Part shown: in pieces, positions 20,098 through 32,914 of the stretch
Layout: each line of letters opens with the position of its first letter
How positions within the stretch are numbered: the first letter of the stretch is position 1
NCBI RefSeq assembly: GCF_030272615.1
Contig: NC_081409.1
Coordinates: 19,532,260 to 19,596,259 of the forward strand
Direction: 5' to 3'
Length of the DNA stretch: 64,000 nt
DNA from: Cryptomeria japonica
Taxonomy: Eukaryota > Streptophyta > Pinopsida > Cupressales > Cupressaceae
The notes under the pieces: model-generated
The model's input: the letters and a program-made list of their open reading frames with translations, nothing else
What the model was told of the DNA's origin: nothing
Databases searched by the model: none
Translations under genes and position numbers: made by a program

Positions 20098-22763
20098 ATG
20101 TTGGTTCCCATAGTAGAGCACTGATTAGAGATAGTTTGACAATTCCAGCGGCTAGACGACTACGGACCAGCGGTATGTGAATTTGAATTTTTGAATTTTA
20201 TGCATTTTTGATACGTTTTTTGCTGAGTCCAAGTTGAGTCAACACAATAGTGCTAAAACTGTGTTTTGGCATTGTTGTCAACTTAATTAGCACTATTGTG
20301 CCGCTATAGCGCTATTGCATAGTGGTTTTAGCGCTGTTGTCAAAAGTTGCGCTATGGTATAGTTGCTTTTGCGCTTTTGTTTGTTTAGCGCTATTGCGTA
20401 GTTGATTGAGCATTATTGTTGTGAAGTAGCGCTATGGTATAGTCAATGTAGCGCTATTGTTTTAGTGCTAGTGAATAGTTGATTTAGCGCTTTTGTGATA
20501 GTATTTGCATTGTTGTGTTCAAAATAGCGCTTATGTGTAGGAATATAGATGCCCTAGTGTGTTTGAAAAATGATCTCCTGATACCAATGGTGGATGGATG
20601 GAGATGTGAGGTGAGAGTTGTTTTGAACCATAGCAGCCCTGATGAGACTTAGGTCATTAGGATAAATGTCTATTGAAGTCTAGGTGTGCCATGATTGCTT
20701 ACCTGTTGAGACCCGAACATACTTGATCAAAGTATCTCTTGATAGTCTAAGTTTAAACTTAAGAAAGCTTGAGACAAAACAACTGATGATGATGGTTGAT
20801 GCATGTGTGTAGGAGGATCTTCATGTCTTACAAATGCGCGAGAGGCATCCCGCCACACAGGTGTTGCGCGATTGATTGACAGAGGCTGAGGTGGATTGCA
20901 TTGCAGGGACAAGCCTGTATGAAATTATGTATATGCCTATGATTCGAACAAATCGTGGGTTGATCACAACATTGGCAGAGCAATGGCATAGTGAGACATG
21001 TATGTTTCACTTGGCACAGGGGGAGATGATAGTGACTCTAGAGGATGTATGGCACATCCTGCACATTCCTATTTGAGGAGAGCTGGTGAGCTATGACCGA
21101 GCGTGGGGGACATTAGCAGTGCAGAGATTTTTTGAGGAGGATGTCTTCATTGATGATGGGTCGATAGCCTGGGAGGATATAGCCATTTTGTATGAGCCAT
21201 TACCAGCAGTGCTATCATGGATTGTTGAGGGACTGCTTTGTCCAGATCGACGATTGCATGGACTTGCCGTTGGTTGGGGTCAGGTGATCGAGTAGATGAT
21301 TACAGAGGGGACCCAGTTTGCATGGGGACCATGTGTGCTATCACACTTATATCAGGATCTACATGAGGTAGCATACTGAGGGAGGGGCTCACTGGGAGTG
21401 GGAAGCACTCTGCTACATATTTGGGTGTGGGAGCACTTACCTGTTACCCGACTAGTTAGTCTGAGATTTTGAGCAGTGGACCAACCATATGTATACATGT
21501 ATGGAGGTATGATGAGTCAGCCCCACCTGGGGAAGTTAAAGTAGTGGTGACAGGCACTGGATGACTTGGATACAGTGATCTAGAGGCTGTATATTGAGTG
21601 TGAGCCATGGGAGGATGATACAGAGGTGTTGTCGTATGTGTTCATGACACGATACCTCATTGGTAGGATAGCCTACAATGTGGAGAGATAGTTGCTTGGC
21701 AGAGTTTTGAGACAGTTTGGGTGGCGGCAAGGATTGCCTAGTGGTTTAGGAGAGTATGCATGGGTAGTATGAGAGAGGTACTTATGGGGGCTAGTGCTAC
21801 CATATGATCAGGCATTGGCAGAGTTTCACACCTTACAGGAGAGACCATGGCAGATGAGGCCGGGGGTAGTAGATGTTGGGGTGTCAGAGGAGTATGCAGT
21901 ATATTGCGGCACATCCAATTCCGTGGATATCAGATCCAGTAGAGCCAATTCCAGATTTTGAGGAGGATAGGGCACAGAGACGGAGGAGGAGAGGAGGTCA
22001 CAGAGTAGTAGGTGGACAGGGGAGAGGGGATGGTGGTGGTGGGGATGGAGGAGGTGGTGATGGAGGAGGAGGAGGAGGGGGTGGGGGTTTTGGAGGAGGT
22101 GGTGGACGATTACAGCAGAGAGGGAGAGGTGGGCAGCCTTTGCAGCTATCTCAGGGACCTTTGATGCATGGAGGCATGAGACTAGGTGGCAGGGATGCAA
22201 GTGAGGGACATGCACCTATGGATATAGGGGAGGGAGCTACTAGAGAGGGAGCTATTGGAGAGGCACCTATGGATATGGGGGAGGGAGCTACAGGTGGAGA
22301 TCTGTGGGACCATATGATACTATTTTTGTAGACTCGAGTAGAGGATATGGAGGCAGAGGTGGCCGCTAGAGATGTGCAGCTGTTTGCACGAGAGTTAGAG
22401 CTGACTGTAGTGTTGCGGGAGAGAGATCAGGTCGTGGACAGGGTGATCCGGTTGTAGGAGAGAGTGTGGGCCTTGGAGGGAGTACAGGGACAGGGGTTGT
22501 CTATGGAGGCATTGGCGAGGGAGGTACGGAGAGCAGGTGCAAAGGTGGATTACTGGTGGGGCCTATATGAGTAGGAGGTGCCATCTAGTCGATAGGCACT
22601 GAGTTATTCATAGATGCGTTGGGAAAGATTAGAGTGGTTTCAGAGGATGCAGAGTAGTGGTGGTGTGATGGGTCCTCCACCGAGAGATAGATTAGATGAT
22701 GCAGGGGCTAGTGGGGGAGCAGGTGGTGATGGTGGTGCAGCATCCGGTCACAGTGGCATCTGA
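20098..22763 (+). pseudogene. Plant mobile domain (PMD) protein gene, antisense in element B
   Basis: Predicted exon 1 is 20098-20172 (25 codons, ending LDDYGPA), intron 20173-20812 (GTATGT...TGTGTAG, phase 0), exon 2 from 20813 (EDLHVLQ). The PMD follows: LAEQWHSETCMFHL, GEMIVTLEDVWHILHI, WVWEHLPV, PWEDDTEVLSY, LRQFGWRQGLP. These are family signatures of PF10536-type proteins, known from plant MAIN/MAIL1 and from transposons. After about 350 residues come an Arg/Gly-rich tract, a coiled-coil-like stretch and a conserved tail GGVMGPPP. Several stops and a frameshift make it a pseudogene here; A and E carry relatives in the same place. Confidence 0.85.
20250..20540 (+). repeat. TAGCGCTATTGT motif array in the PMD intron (element B)
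   Basis: About a dozen degenerate copies of TTTAGCGCTATTGT lie within the predicted intron. The same motif forms an array in the leader of C at 27470-27730. Relative to the element's own sense strand the two arrays are reverse complements. Confidence 0.8.
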
Positions 22764-25389
22764 GAGAGCATTTTGTATGCATGTTTTTACATTGTCATTT
22801 TGGAATATGTCTTGGATGGTTCTTCGTAGCCGATTTTTTTGGACTTCATTGTACTCTGATACATGTATATTTTTGGCAATATGATGTGATATATATGAGG
22901 AGATCCCATATTTTGTGCTAATATGCATTTTGATGACATGTATGGATGCTTATGTAGGATGATGATTTTATGATTTATGCTTAGATGGATACTTGTATTT
23001 GCTATATGTATGTGTTTATGAGATGATTCCAATATGCATGTTTTATGATGATTTATTCTTACATGATGTCTATATGAATTTTTGTTTATGAATGGGATCC
23101 TAACATGTGGATGCAGGTTGATATATGTGTGCATGATGCGTTGGTGATGTAATGCCTATTTTAAATGATGATTATGTATGCATAATGAAATGATGTTGAT
23201 GATGGTACTTTGGATTGTATGTTTGGATGAGATAATGAGATAATGAGATAATGATAGGAAATGATGTTACGATATAATGCGCTAAATGAATGATTTATAT
23301 ATGTAAATGCATCTAGATGTTTGTTAGATGAGTGGAATATGAATAAACAAATGTAAAGTACAAATGTTTAAATGATGATCTCTAAATGAACGCATATATA
23401 TAATGTATGAACCAATGTTGAGGCAAATGGTTTTATTATGATTCTAAATGGTGAAAAATATGATGAAGTGAAATGATAATGCAACTTATGGGTAATGAAT
23501 AACTGCACCTTAATGCAATTAAAAAAGGAGAATGAATGCATTATAATGAATCCTAAATGAAATGAAATGAATGAGTATAATAATATACTTAATGGATAAA
23601 AGAATGCACTTAACTAATGGATAAATAAATAAATGTATGCAACTATAGAAATCTAAACAAATGCATGGTACACGTGTTTAAATGATGATAAACAATGATT
23701 GGTAATTGACACTAAATGAAAGCATAGTAGTGGCTAATAATGGTAATAAAGGCAATGTTATAAATGGATCTATATGTCATGATTATGCCATGATGAAATG
23801 ATATAATGAGACTAATGCTAATAAATGATAGTGAACTATATGTAGTTGAATGCAACTAAATGCTATGAAATGCACTTTATGCAAATGCAACTAAATGTAA
23901 TGATGAAGATATGATCCTGAATGCAAGGTTGTTTAGACTTTGCATGATGCATTGATGATGTATCAGAGTACTCTGTTGTGATTGTATCCAAGACCAACTC
24001 AATTTTCGCATAACTGCTCATATTAACTTTGTTCACACTTGCATAAAAAACTATGCATATGAATAATGAATGAGTGAATGGATGGGCGATATGCAACAGA
24101 ATGCAATATAAACAGATGAGATGAAATGACGATCCATAGTGCTTTAATTTCATCATTGAGCTTTAAAATGTTGTAAGAAAATACAAGAAACTTGACATAA
24201 CAATTCAAGATGACTTGAGTATTCCGTACATGGATTTTGATATAGCAAGTTAATACAAGCAACTTGATATAATGGATCAAGTTGACCTAAGTAGTGCTTG
24301 CAGAACAGACAAGGATTATCTCCTTTTATGCATGACTTGGAACATCCTCCTTGATCTTTTGTCGGTCATATCCCGAGACAAGTTCATACCATAGTAAGAG
24401 ATAAACCTTTATCGAGCTTGGATGAGGCAGTAGGAACCAAAGATGGAGCATTGTACCTGTAAGCAAACATCATATATAAAGAATAAAGAATATGGACCCT
24501 CGATAATGGTTCATGCTCATATGGTCTAGGTATACATTGTAGTCAGCAAGCCATAGTGATCTATGATTGTATTTCGCATATGATCACGTAACTTAGTGAG
24601 CTTCCCACGTAGACACCATTAGTACATGCCCCATAACTTCATCGAAATAATTCGCAAAAGACATACAAACAATGTTGTAGGAACCATCTCGACTACTCTA
24701 ATCACCTGTGGATATCCCGGAGTAGTGTAGGAACCTGATATAAATGAATGAATGAATAACCTACAAATCAACCAAGTATTTGATAGATTAAATAGAATTT
24801 TCTTGTTAAAGAAAATGTGATTTTGTCTTTGTTTTGGTAAGGAAGGATGCATCCTTGTTAAGACAGTTGGTGTGTCGATGTTGATTGTTGGGTTGATGTG
24901 ATAAGAGATCATCGTTTGAGTATTTCACAATGTTGTTTGATATCTGCTTGAATTCGTATGTACAAAGAGATGCCATGTTTTTGATTGATTTGATATTTTA
25001 TGATGTTTTTGGATTTTTTGAGATAGTTTTCCAATGTTTTTGGTATTTTGATGATTGTTTTGAATGTTTTTGGAGTTTTTGTGAGATAATTTTCCGAATG
25101 TTTTTGGTTGTTTGATGATTGTTTTGAATGTTTTTGGATTTTGTGAGATAGTTTTGAATGAAGAACTCAATGAATCACAAAATAATGTAGAATCCACTTC
25201 CATCAATTAGATTAAGGGCATTTCCCCCAGCTTAGACATGACCATGAAAAAGCGGGATGTGAAATGCATGAAATACTATCCTGGATTGAAGATCAATAAC
25301 AAGCCATGGTTTGGACAGATGGATGAATGGATGAAATGAATGTGATCGCAACAAGTCTGAAAGAAAATGGAGCCATAGCCTTTACAAGT
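22764..25389 (-). other. AT-rich 3' region of element B
   Basis: No gene recognised. 22900-24160 is dominated by ATGATG/AAATGA simple sequence. 24960-25160 holds four or five copies of a GAATGTTTTTGGATTTT unit of about 30-60 bp, the counterpart of the A-rich arrays in E and F. Open frames on either strand are composed of these repeats. Confidence 0.5.
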
Positions 25390-25454
25390 AGCACCTGTTT
25401 GTTAGGTTTTCACCATCACACTTACCCAAGGTGCCACCGGAGTGGTTGTTCACC
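25390..25454 (-). ncRNA. Two copies of the two-stem hairpin motif (element B)
   Basis: On the minus strand 25454-25430 has outer stem GGTG/CACC and inner stem CCAC/GTGG around TCCG. 25414-25390 has GGTG, AAAA, CCT, loop, AGG, TGCT. The spacer TTGGGTAAGTGTGATG corresponds to TTGGGCAAGTACCATG of other elements. Confidence 0.6.
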
Positions 25455-25561
25455 ATTTGGATGCATGATTTTTCTTTACAATTTTGTTTTTTTTCAGGAC
25501 ATTTATCTGAATGTTTTTGGTGTTTTGTCGGTATGTATGGGAGCTTGATGCTTTGTGCAGT

Positions 25562-26746
25562 TTATGTATAAAACCATTTGAGGTGCATGTTGTTGATCGG
25601 ATCTGCTAGCGGTTCTCCTTTAGACATAGCCAACTGATATGCCCCAGACCCAAATACAACAGTGATAACATATGGACCCAACCAGTTTGATTCAAAATTT
25701 CCCTGATATTATTTGTTTGGTTGGTTACGAGGATTCTCTCGAAGAACAAGATCACCTACCTCAAATGTACAAGATCTAACTCGATGATTATAGCTTATGC
25801 TCATGCGCTACTGATAAGATTTGAGGTGATTGTATGCAGCTTGTCATTTCTCATCAAGTAGCTCTAAGTCCTAAAGACGGGATACTCTATATGCTTCATC
25901 ATCTATAAGATTATGCAAGGAAACCCGTAGAGATGGTATCTCGACCTCAATAGGTAATAAGCCTCTGCTCCATAGACCAATGAGTAGGGAGTTGTGTCTG
26001 TAGGGGTTCGAATGCTAGTTTGATATGCCCATAGTGCTGGATTCAATTGAACATGCCAATCACAATTGGCATCATTGATTGTCTTCTTGAGGATTCTCAA
26101 TATGTTCTTTTTTTATGCTTCAGCCTGACCATTGCCTTGTGGGTAATAGGGAGTAGAAAAGTGGTGTTGGATGTGAAACTTCTCACAAAGTTCACGGACA
26201 TCCTGATTTTTGAAAGGAAGACCATTATCTATGATGATGGACATGGGTACACCATACCGGCAGATTATGTAATTAAGGATGAATGAGGCGATCTGCTTGT
26301 CGGTGACTTGGGTAAGTGGAACAACTTCGATCCACTTTGTGAAGTATTCGATGGCGGTAATAATGAATTTATGGCCGTTGGATGAAGATGGATGGATTTT
26401 ACCCACAAGGTCAAGTCCCCATTGACAAAAAGGCCATGGTGTTGTGATTGGTTGCAATTCTTGTGCTGGTGCATGTATCAGATCTCCATGAACTTGGCAT
26501 TTCTTGTACTTTTTGAAAAAATAGTAGGAGTCTTTTTCCATGGATGGCCAATAGTATCTAGTGTGCAGAAGTTTCTTAGCTAGTGATGGACCGCTTGCAT
26601 GAGTTATACAAATTCATTCATGTACCTCTTCCAAGGCCTTTGTTATCTCATCCTGCTCTAGACATCGAAGGAGAGTACCATCAAGACTGCGTTGATATAG
26701 GGTTTCAGCAATAATGGTATATCGAGTGGTTTGGCAAATAAAGGTT
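25562..26746 (-). pseudogene. pol: Integrase of element B
   Basis: Minus-strand integrase beginning near ICQTTRYTIIAETLYQRSL. In order: a zinc-binding region ending YYWPSMEKD and CQVHGDLIH, the catalytic core (QWGLDLVGKIHP, IIIDNGLPFKN, YYPQGNGQAEA) with D, D and E all visible, and the GPY/F module NWLGPYVITVVFGSGAYQL ending at 25562. Stops occur in the zinc finger and between core and tail. RT and RNase H do not precede it; at 26747 it meets an LTR piece in opposite orientation. Its first residues match E just downstream of where the + strand pol of C stops. Confidence 0.92.
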
Positions 26747-27395
26747 TGTCAAGCATTTAATGCTTATTCCCTCTCCTCTCAACCTATCTCATATTGACAC
26801 TTGTCATCCTAGGATTGGGTTGAAATCCTTCATATGGATTTAATATCATTCAATCCTGACCCTTGTTGAGATTACTCAATCTCAACCATCCATTGCTCCA
26901 TTTTTCCTATAAATAGAGCTCATTTCTTCATACTCCAGATCCTAAAAAACTTGTATGCATCTAAGTTATAGAGAATTTTAGAGAGCATTTTAGCATAATT
27001 AGTCATATTCACTCTTTTGGTTAAAATTAACAAATAGCGTTTAGATAACTCATCTTTCTTTGGTTATTAAGCTTGCATTTGCATACTTTTCATAATCATC
27101 TACAATCTTGAACCTCCATAAAGCATCCATAGTGCAAAAAGTTGTTGAGAGCTACACTCATGTGGAACTTGGAGAGGAGAGGAACAAGGGAGAAGCAACT
27201 ATGAGCATCTTGATTAGCATTTGGAGGAGTATAGTTTATCTATTCTATGTTTGTATTCTTTCTATTTCATGCTTAGTATCTCTCTTGATATGCCTATTTA
27301 GGATAATCTTTTGTTGCTAACACTAACGCTTGTTTCTTGTGCTCTTCTGTGTGTTGCCATCAAACATATTTTCTAACCCATTTTGCAGAGCATCA
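26747..27395 (+). repeat. Truncated 5' LTR of block C
   Basis: The last 649 bp of the B-family LTR in + orientation, starting mid-LTR at GTCAAGCATTTAATGC and ending TTTTGCAGAGCATCA. It contains CCTATAAATAGAGC (TATA at 26908), so the transcription start should lie near 26940. The LTR-borne 70-codon TTG frame is at 27108-27320. Confidence 0.9.
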
Positions 27396-27397
27396 TT

Positions 27398-27418
27398 TGG
27401 TGAACCCGACGTGAATCC
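27398..27418 (+). promoter_or_regulatory. Primer-binding site of block C
   Basis: TGGTGAACCCGACGTGAATC lies two bases after the LTR end. The same site follows the LTRs at 42703 and 51720. I could not assign the tRNA. Confidence 0.75.
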
Positions 27419-30135
27419 AACAACTTTTTTTTTACAAACTAACTTTTTGACTATTTAGCTTGACACATAGGTCGCGCTTTGGCGCTTTTGTTCGTGCTTT
27501 AGCGCTATTGCAATTTGATATTTTAGCGCTATTGTTCTTACAATGGTGCTATTGTCTCAAATTTAGTGTTATTTCCCATATATTAGTGCTTTTGATTCTT
27601 AACTAGCGCTCTTGTCCATATTTTAGCACACTTGTATTTGTTGTTTAAATATTTTACTTTAGCGCTTTTGTCTATACTTTAGCGCATTTGTGTTAAGTAG
27701 CACTTCTGTTGTCACACAAAGTAGGGCTATTGTAATAGAACGTTGTAAAAGAAAGGCCTTGTAACCGATAATATTATTTTTTAGGCTTGTGGAAGCCCAC
27801 CATGTTTTCAGATTTTTCTAACTTTTCGTTTCATGTGTAGGTTTTAAACTAACCCCTTTTTGTTACTTAACAATCAAAAACACTTCTTTTGGTGCTTTAA
27901 AAATCACAACACAATTTTTGTTTACTTGCAAGTTAGGAAACAAACTGTCATTTGGTGCTTTAAAAAAATCACAACACAACTTTATTTCTTGCAAGTTAGG
28001 ATTCATTTTCTTTTGGTGCTTAAAATCAACATCACAAAAATTTGATTTCCTTGCATCAATCTAGAATGAAAAATTCAATATCAACACTTCAACTTGTTGT
28101 GCAAGTAAAACAAACAATCAACTTGTCTCATTTTCGCAAAATGATTTTACTTCATACAAACATGTTTTTCATTAAGTTGACCAAGATTTCAAATTCTAGT
28201 TTACTCAAACGTATTGCCTTTGAAGTTAAAAAGAACATCATGGTTGTTGGAGCAACATCTCCAATTAGATAGAACATCATTGCAATGACAAGTTAAAAAG
28301 AACAATAGTATTTTGTGTTTGGCAAACTTGTGCAAAAGAGTTTGTCGAGTGGTCCCACTTCTAGCACACACTATCCTCTCCCTTGGCTTTCGTGGTCCTA
28401 GGTGCAAGAGAAAAGTGTTAGTAACACTCAAAATTTTATCTTTTAAAGAGAGGCCTGCCAAGAGACACATCACTCTTGGGAATGACCTCACGCGGTAAAT
28501 CCTTTGAGCCGCTATAGAAATCAGGTGTGAGCGAAACTTGTAGCCTTGGGTATAGCTGTTCCTACAGTGTAACTTTTCAAAAGGACAAATGGGCCCCACC
28601 ACAAGTTACAAGGCTCTTAAGTGAGTCACTGCAGAATGAACTTATGTCCAAAAACATCAAAAATTACTAAACACTTTTAATTAGTAGCCCATCTGTTCTA
28701 TTGATTGAGGATATTTGTGATAAATTCAATGCAAAAGCATAGATGGTTTTGCTCCCAAAATACTTACCATACATATTTCCTTGAGTAGAAACATAGCTTT
28801 TTGAAAGGTTACTTGTAGCCTAATAAAAGTGGTGACTCCCCCATCATAGGGATCATCTATTTGTTATGCTCACGCAAGACTTAGTATATCAAATCCTTAC
28901 CTGCCACGGCAGGATTCATAAGGTATGTAGTACCAAAGTCGAAGAAATATCAAGATGTGGGCTGAAATTATCGCAACTGGCCATTTGACCTTAGGGATAA
29001 AAAGTGTTTGAAGTGTTTTCATTTTTGAGTCAAGACCAGTGCAAATTGAGCCGACTTCAAGCTTTGGAAACACCTAAAATATATTTGAAGGAAAGGGTCA
29101 CAAAAAGTTAGAAAGATTGGGTTGATCTAGACCCATACTTACTTGTGCCTTTTAAGGCAACATTCTTGTGTTTGTGTGCTTGCTTTGTTTTCTTGTCAAA
29201 ACAAAAAAAAAAACATCATAAACCCAAATCAAAAACAAGTATTAATCCAACACCAAAATTTTAAAAAACACAAAAGATCAAAAATAAAGAGCAATAATCA
29301 AAAGTATCAAACTATATGACCATTCTTCACATATTGAGAAAGAAGAATCTTCATCAACACATCAACTTGAAGAAAAGACCATTAAGCTCAAAGGCTTTTA
29401 TCAAAAGGAGGAAATTATTCTATCTTAATATACAAATCTTTGTCTCTCATAGAACCTTCTTACGTCACATGCGTCTTTAACTTCAAGGAAAATCAAACGA
29501 GTTTGATCAAGAATCATTAAACTGCAAAGCTTTTACTCAATATAGAGATTTGAGTTATCATTAAAATAAGGGAGACAAGATCAATCCTGCCTTCTTTTTA
29601 GATATTTGTATCACATATAACGTAGCTCAGGAAAAACCACCAACCCCTGAACAAGAAGAGGAAGAATCTATTCCTTTTGTAACACAAAGTTTCTATTGAA
29701 GTTGAACATCTCATCCATTATCACATTCACATCTCATCAAATCCATTCCAACTCTCAAAATATCAAGAGGTTTTTGTACTAAGTTCTATTTTGATATTGC
29801 TTGAATCAAACACAAACACATCACTTTTTAGAGTGTCTCTACATCTAGGATAAACTCATCCTAAGAGACATTTCTACACAGGTTAAAACTAGTCTCTGAG
29901 TGTATCCTCTCATTACTAGGTAGTTGAGTCTGTAATAAATCTTAGATTTCTCTACACCTTATCACACCAAACTTTGTCAATCCAACACAACAAGCAATTC
30001 AAGAAATAACTTTGGTAACATCTACCTTTAGTGCTAGGGATCCGTATGCAAAACACTTCACCAAACATCAATCTTTCATTCCATCACCAACTTATCATCA
30101 TTTTCATCAAACTTCAACAAAAACTTGTAAACCAA
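27419..30135 (+). other. Leader of block C
   Basis: A 2.7-kb untranslated leader, long as in Tat/Ogre-like elements. 27470-27730 is the TAGCGCTATTGT array. 28440-28640 shares blocks with E's leader (AGGCCTGCC, GGGAATGACC). Scattered open frames (27860-28272, 28201-28602) resemble nothing known and are taken as chance. Confidence 0.6.
27470..27730 (+). repeat. TAGCGCTATTGT motif array in the leader of C
   Basis: About fifteen degenerate copies of TTTAGCGCTATTGT / TTTAGCGCTTTTGT, starting about 50 bp after the primer-binding site. The counterpart is 20250-20540. Confidence 0.8.
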
Positions 30136-31631
30136 ATGGCTCATACCAGGTCTAGGTCTAGACAACAAGAAATTGAAGAGGAAGAGGAGGAAAATATCAA
30201 TGAATTCCAAGAAGCCCTTGGAGGAAACATAAATGATGACAACCCAAGTACTCCCACTCCTATGGCAATAGAAAGGGCACAAAACAACCCTCTCTTTAAT
30301 AGACTTTTTGATGAAATACTCGGGAGCAATGCCGATGCTCACTTTTTAAGACTTGCTCAAGAGGGGGCTAAACTACCCTCTGACTTTGATGTTGCACAAC
30401 TAAGACAAGCATCAGAATGCCAAAGTCATAATGAGGATGAAAGAGGTAGAGATGACATTAGATATAACCTCCTCAAGGTAATCCCCCACCTCCTTTAAAT
30501 GAAATAGACATGTTGTGGCAACAAGTAAAAAATCTCGCCCAACAACTTCATAGTGGTGTAAAAACCAATCAATTTTCACTCAATGAAATTTGTCCCTATC
30601 CCTTTGATAGGAATCTTCACATGCCACCTTTTCCACGAGGGTTTGAAACACCCAAGTTCGAAAAGTATAGAGGAAAAGGAAATCCTCATGATCATGTTAG
30701 AGAATTCCATTCAGCTTGCCTCGAAGTGGCATTCGAGGATACATACCTAATGCAACTTTTTCCCCAAAGCTTGGGAGGAATAACCACATCATGGTTTTCT
30801 TGATTACCCGGTGGCATTAGAACATTCGAAGAACTCATCCAAAAGTTCCTGGCACATTACTCACACAATATTGAACGTGATATCACCATGGTTGATCTAT
30901 GTAACACTAAACAAAAACCAAGTGAGCTATTTTTAGTCTTTCTGCAACAATGGCATCAAATGTCTAGCAGACATTCTCTTCAGTTACCTGAACAAGAACT
31001 AGTGGAAATATTTATTTCCAACTTAAATGATGAAATGGAATTTCACCTAGACGTAAAAGACATAGACTCTTTCAATGACATGATCACCAAAGGCTTAAAA
31101 TGTGAGTGGGCTCTCAGCAAAAAAGGGCTTATCAAGATATATAATGAGCCAAAGGATGGCCCTCGCCCACGCTTCAATAGTGACAAGCCTAACTTCTGGA
31201 ACAAAAACATAAACGTCGTCAATGACGGAATTGTGGATGCAAGAACTATCAAAAGTGCACAACCTATGGTTTGATTTGCAAGACAGAATCCCCCACCCAA
31301 TAATAACACAGTTGCTCCTCCAAATCAAGGCCGCAACACATCTCAAGAGGAACCCAGACAATGTCAACAAAATTTTAAACCAAAACGAACATACACTCCC
31401 TTAGGGGAACCCAGCGAAACAGTGTTACATCAGTTGGTTTCTCAAAATCTAGTGACCTTTCCCAAAACATCAAATTATGAGCCTCAAGTCAAACGTTCAT
31501 GGTGGAGGGATACTGAACATTGTGATTTCCATCAAGGGAAAGGGCATAAGATAAGCAATTGTCACAGATTGAAAGATCTTATTCAAGATCTTATTGACCG
31601 AGGTGAAATCAAAATTGAAGGACATGATTGA
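30136..31631 (+). pseudogene. gag: Gag of Tat block C
   Basis: The ATG at 30136 starts MAHTRSRSRQQEIEEEEEE, an acidic N-terminus. After a stop near 30496 the capsid region follows (CPYPFDRNLHMPPFP, FEKYRGKGNPHDHVREF, QLFPQSLGGI, LCNTKQKPSELFLVFLQQW, FNDMITKGLK). A shifted frame at 31422 carries the zinc knuckle CDFHQGKGHKISNC (C-X2-H-X4-H-X4-C) and HRLKDLIQDLIDRGEIKIEG. Stops at 30496, 30801 and 31272 and a frameshift near 31300 break it. It supplies capsid and RNA binding in the element's particle. Confidence 0.92.
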
Positions 31632-31889
31632 AAGACAACAAACAATGATCATCTCATGTTTAAAAATCCACTTCCATCACAAGATCAAAGGGGTCCTTCC
31701 ACTTCAGGGAGAAACACAAATACCATTGATTATATGCAAGCCGCATATAATTACACTGTGAATCACCTATATGATGCCAGTGAATAGATTGCAACTATTA
31801 CCATTAAAAATCCCAGTTCCAACTGCAATGTTCTTACATGTCATGGCAAGATTACCATAAAAGTAGCTCCACAAGGCATCCCATCTATC

Positions 31890-32698
31890 CCAAAATAGTA
31901 TAACCTTGTGGACCAATTAGACAAAACGCCCGCACTCATATTATCTTAGAGTTATTGCACCTATCTCCATCCCATAAAACAATCTTGGATCAAGCTCTTC
32001 AAGAGGCATCAATCCCTGCAAACCTAAATACAGATCAGTTCCAAGATATGGTTGGAAATCTAAGGTCATCACCTTGTCTCACTTTCTCTGAAAGTGGCAA
32101 CTCATCCTTCCAGCAACCTCATAACGCCTCACTCTACATTGAAGGGTTTATCAACCAACATAGGATCAAGCGAGTCTTGATTGATAATGGAGTAGACCTG
32201 AATATCTGTATGCTACAATTGTTCATAGCATTGGGATATGCAATTGAATCAGTGGATCCCCGCAAGAAGATCACAATCAAAGCCTATGATGATGCAGAGC
32301 GTTCATCCAAAGGAGCTGTTGTACTACCAATCCGAGTGGGCCCTGTGGTGAAACACATCATTTGTCAAGTTCTTGACCTTCCTCTACCATACAATTTATT
32401 ATTAGGAAGACCTTGGATACATGCCATGCAAGTTGTTCCATCTACCTACCATCATTGTATCAAGTTCCCGCATAATGGTGTAGAAATCGCAATCCTGGGA
32501 GATGCAAATTCCTTTGCATATTGTCATAATATCAGTCATCAACTAGATATTACCATTCCCAACAATAGAGAAGCCATCTCCTCCACATCATACGTAAGTC
32601 CAGCCTCTCTTTCCGGTTCAAACACCACTATACCCAAGAAAGAGAAGCTCAAGATTAAAATAGCAGAGGAAGGTCCTGGGGAGTACAATTTGAGCTAA
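31890..32698 (+). pseudogene. Retropepsin-like protease of block C
   Basis: Collinear with A's protease: SPSHKTILDQALQEASIP, NTDQFQDMVGN, then VLIDNGVDLNIC where A has VLIDGGSGLNIC, KAYDDAERSSKGAVVLPI and LLGRPWIHAM. The Gly/Ser of the active-site triplet are changed (D-N-G), so catalysis is doubtful. The frame ends in a stop at 32696. It would process Gag-Pol. Confidence 0.85.
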
Positions 32699-32914
32699 CT
32701 CTTTTGTGTTGGACAAATACCCACTTCTCCTAGAACACATGGTAAACCTCAATGGTTACTTCAACAACCACTGATTAGGCTAGCATGTACTTTGACACCA
32801 TTCATCCTTGGAAAGAGTTGAGAGGAAGAGACCAGAGATGAGGACTTAGGAGAATGGATCTATAAAGATCCTATCACCACCGACATTCTGCAAGCTAAGG
32901 TTCCCACAGATCAG

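Noticed and set aside
21826..22215. His/Leu/Pro-rich minus-strand frame
   Set aside because: It is the shadow of the Gly/Arg-rich part of the PMD gene on the + strand.
30076..30342. Minus-strand frames opposite gag of block C
   Set aside because: Shadows of the acidic gag N-terminus.
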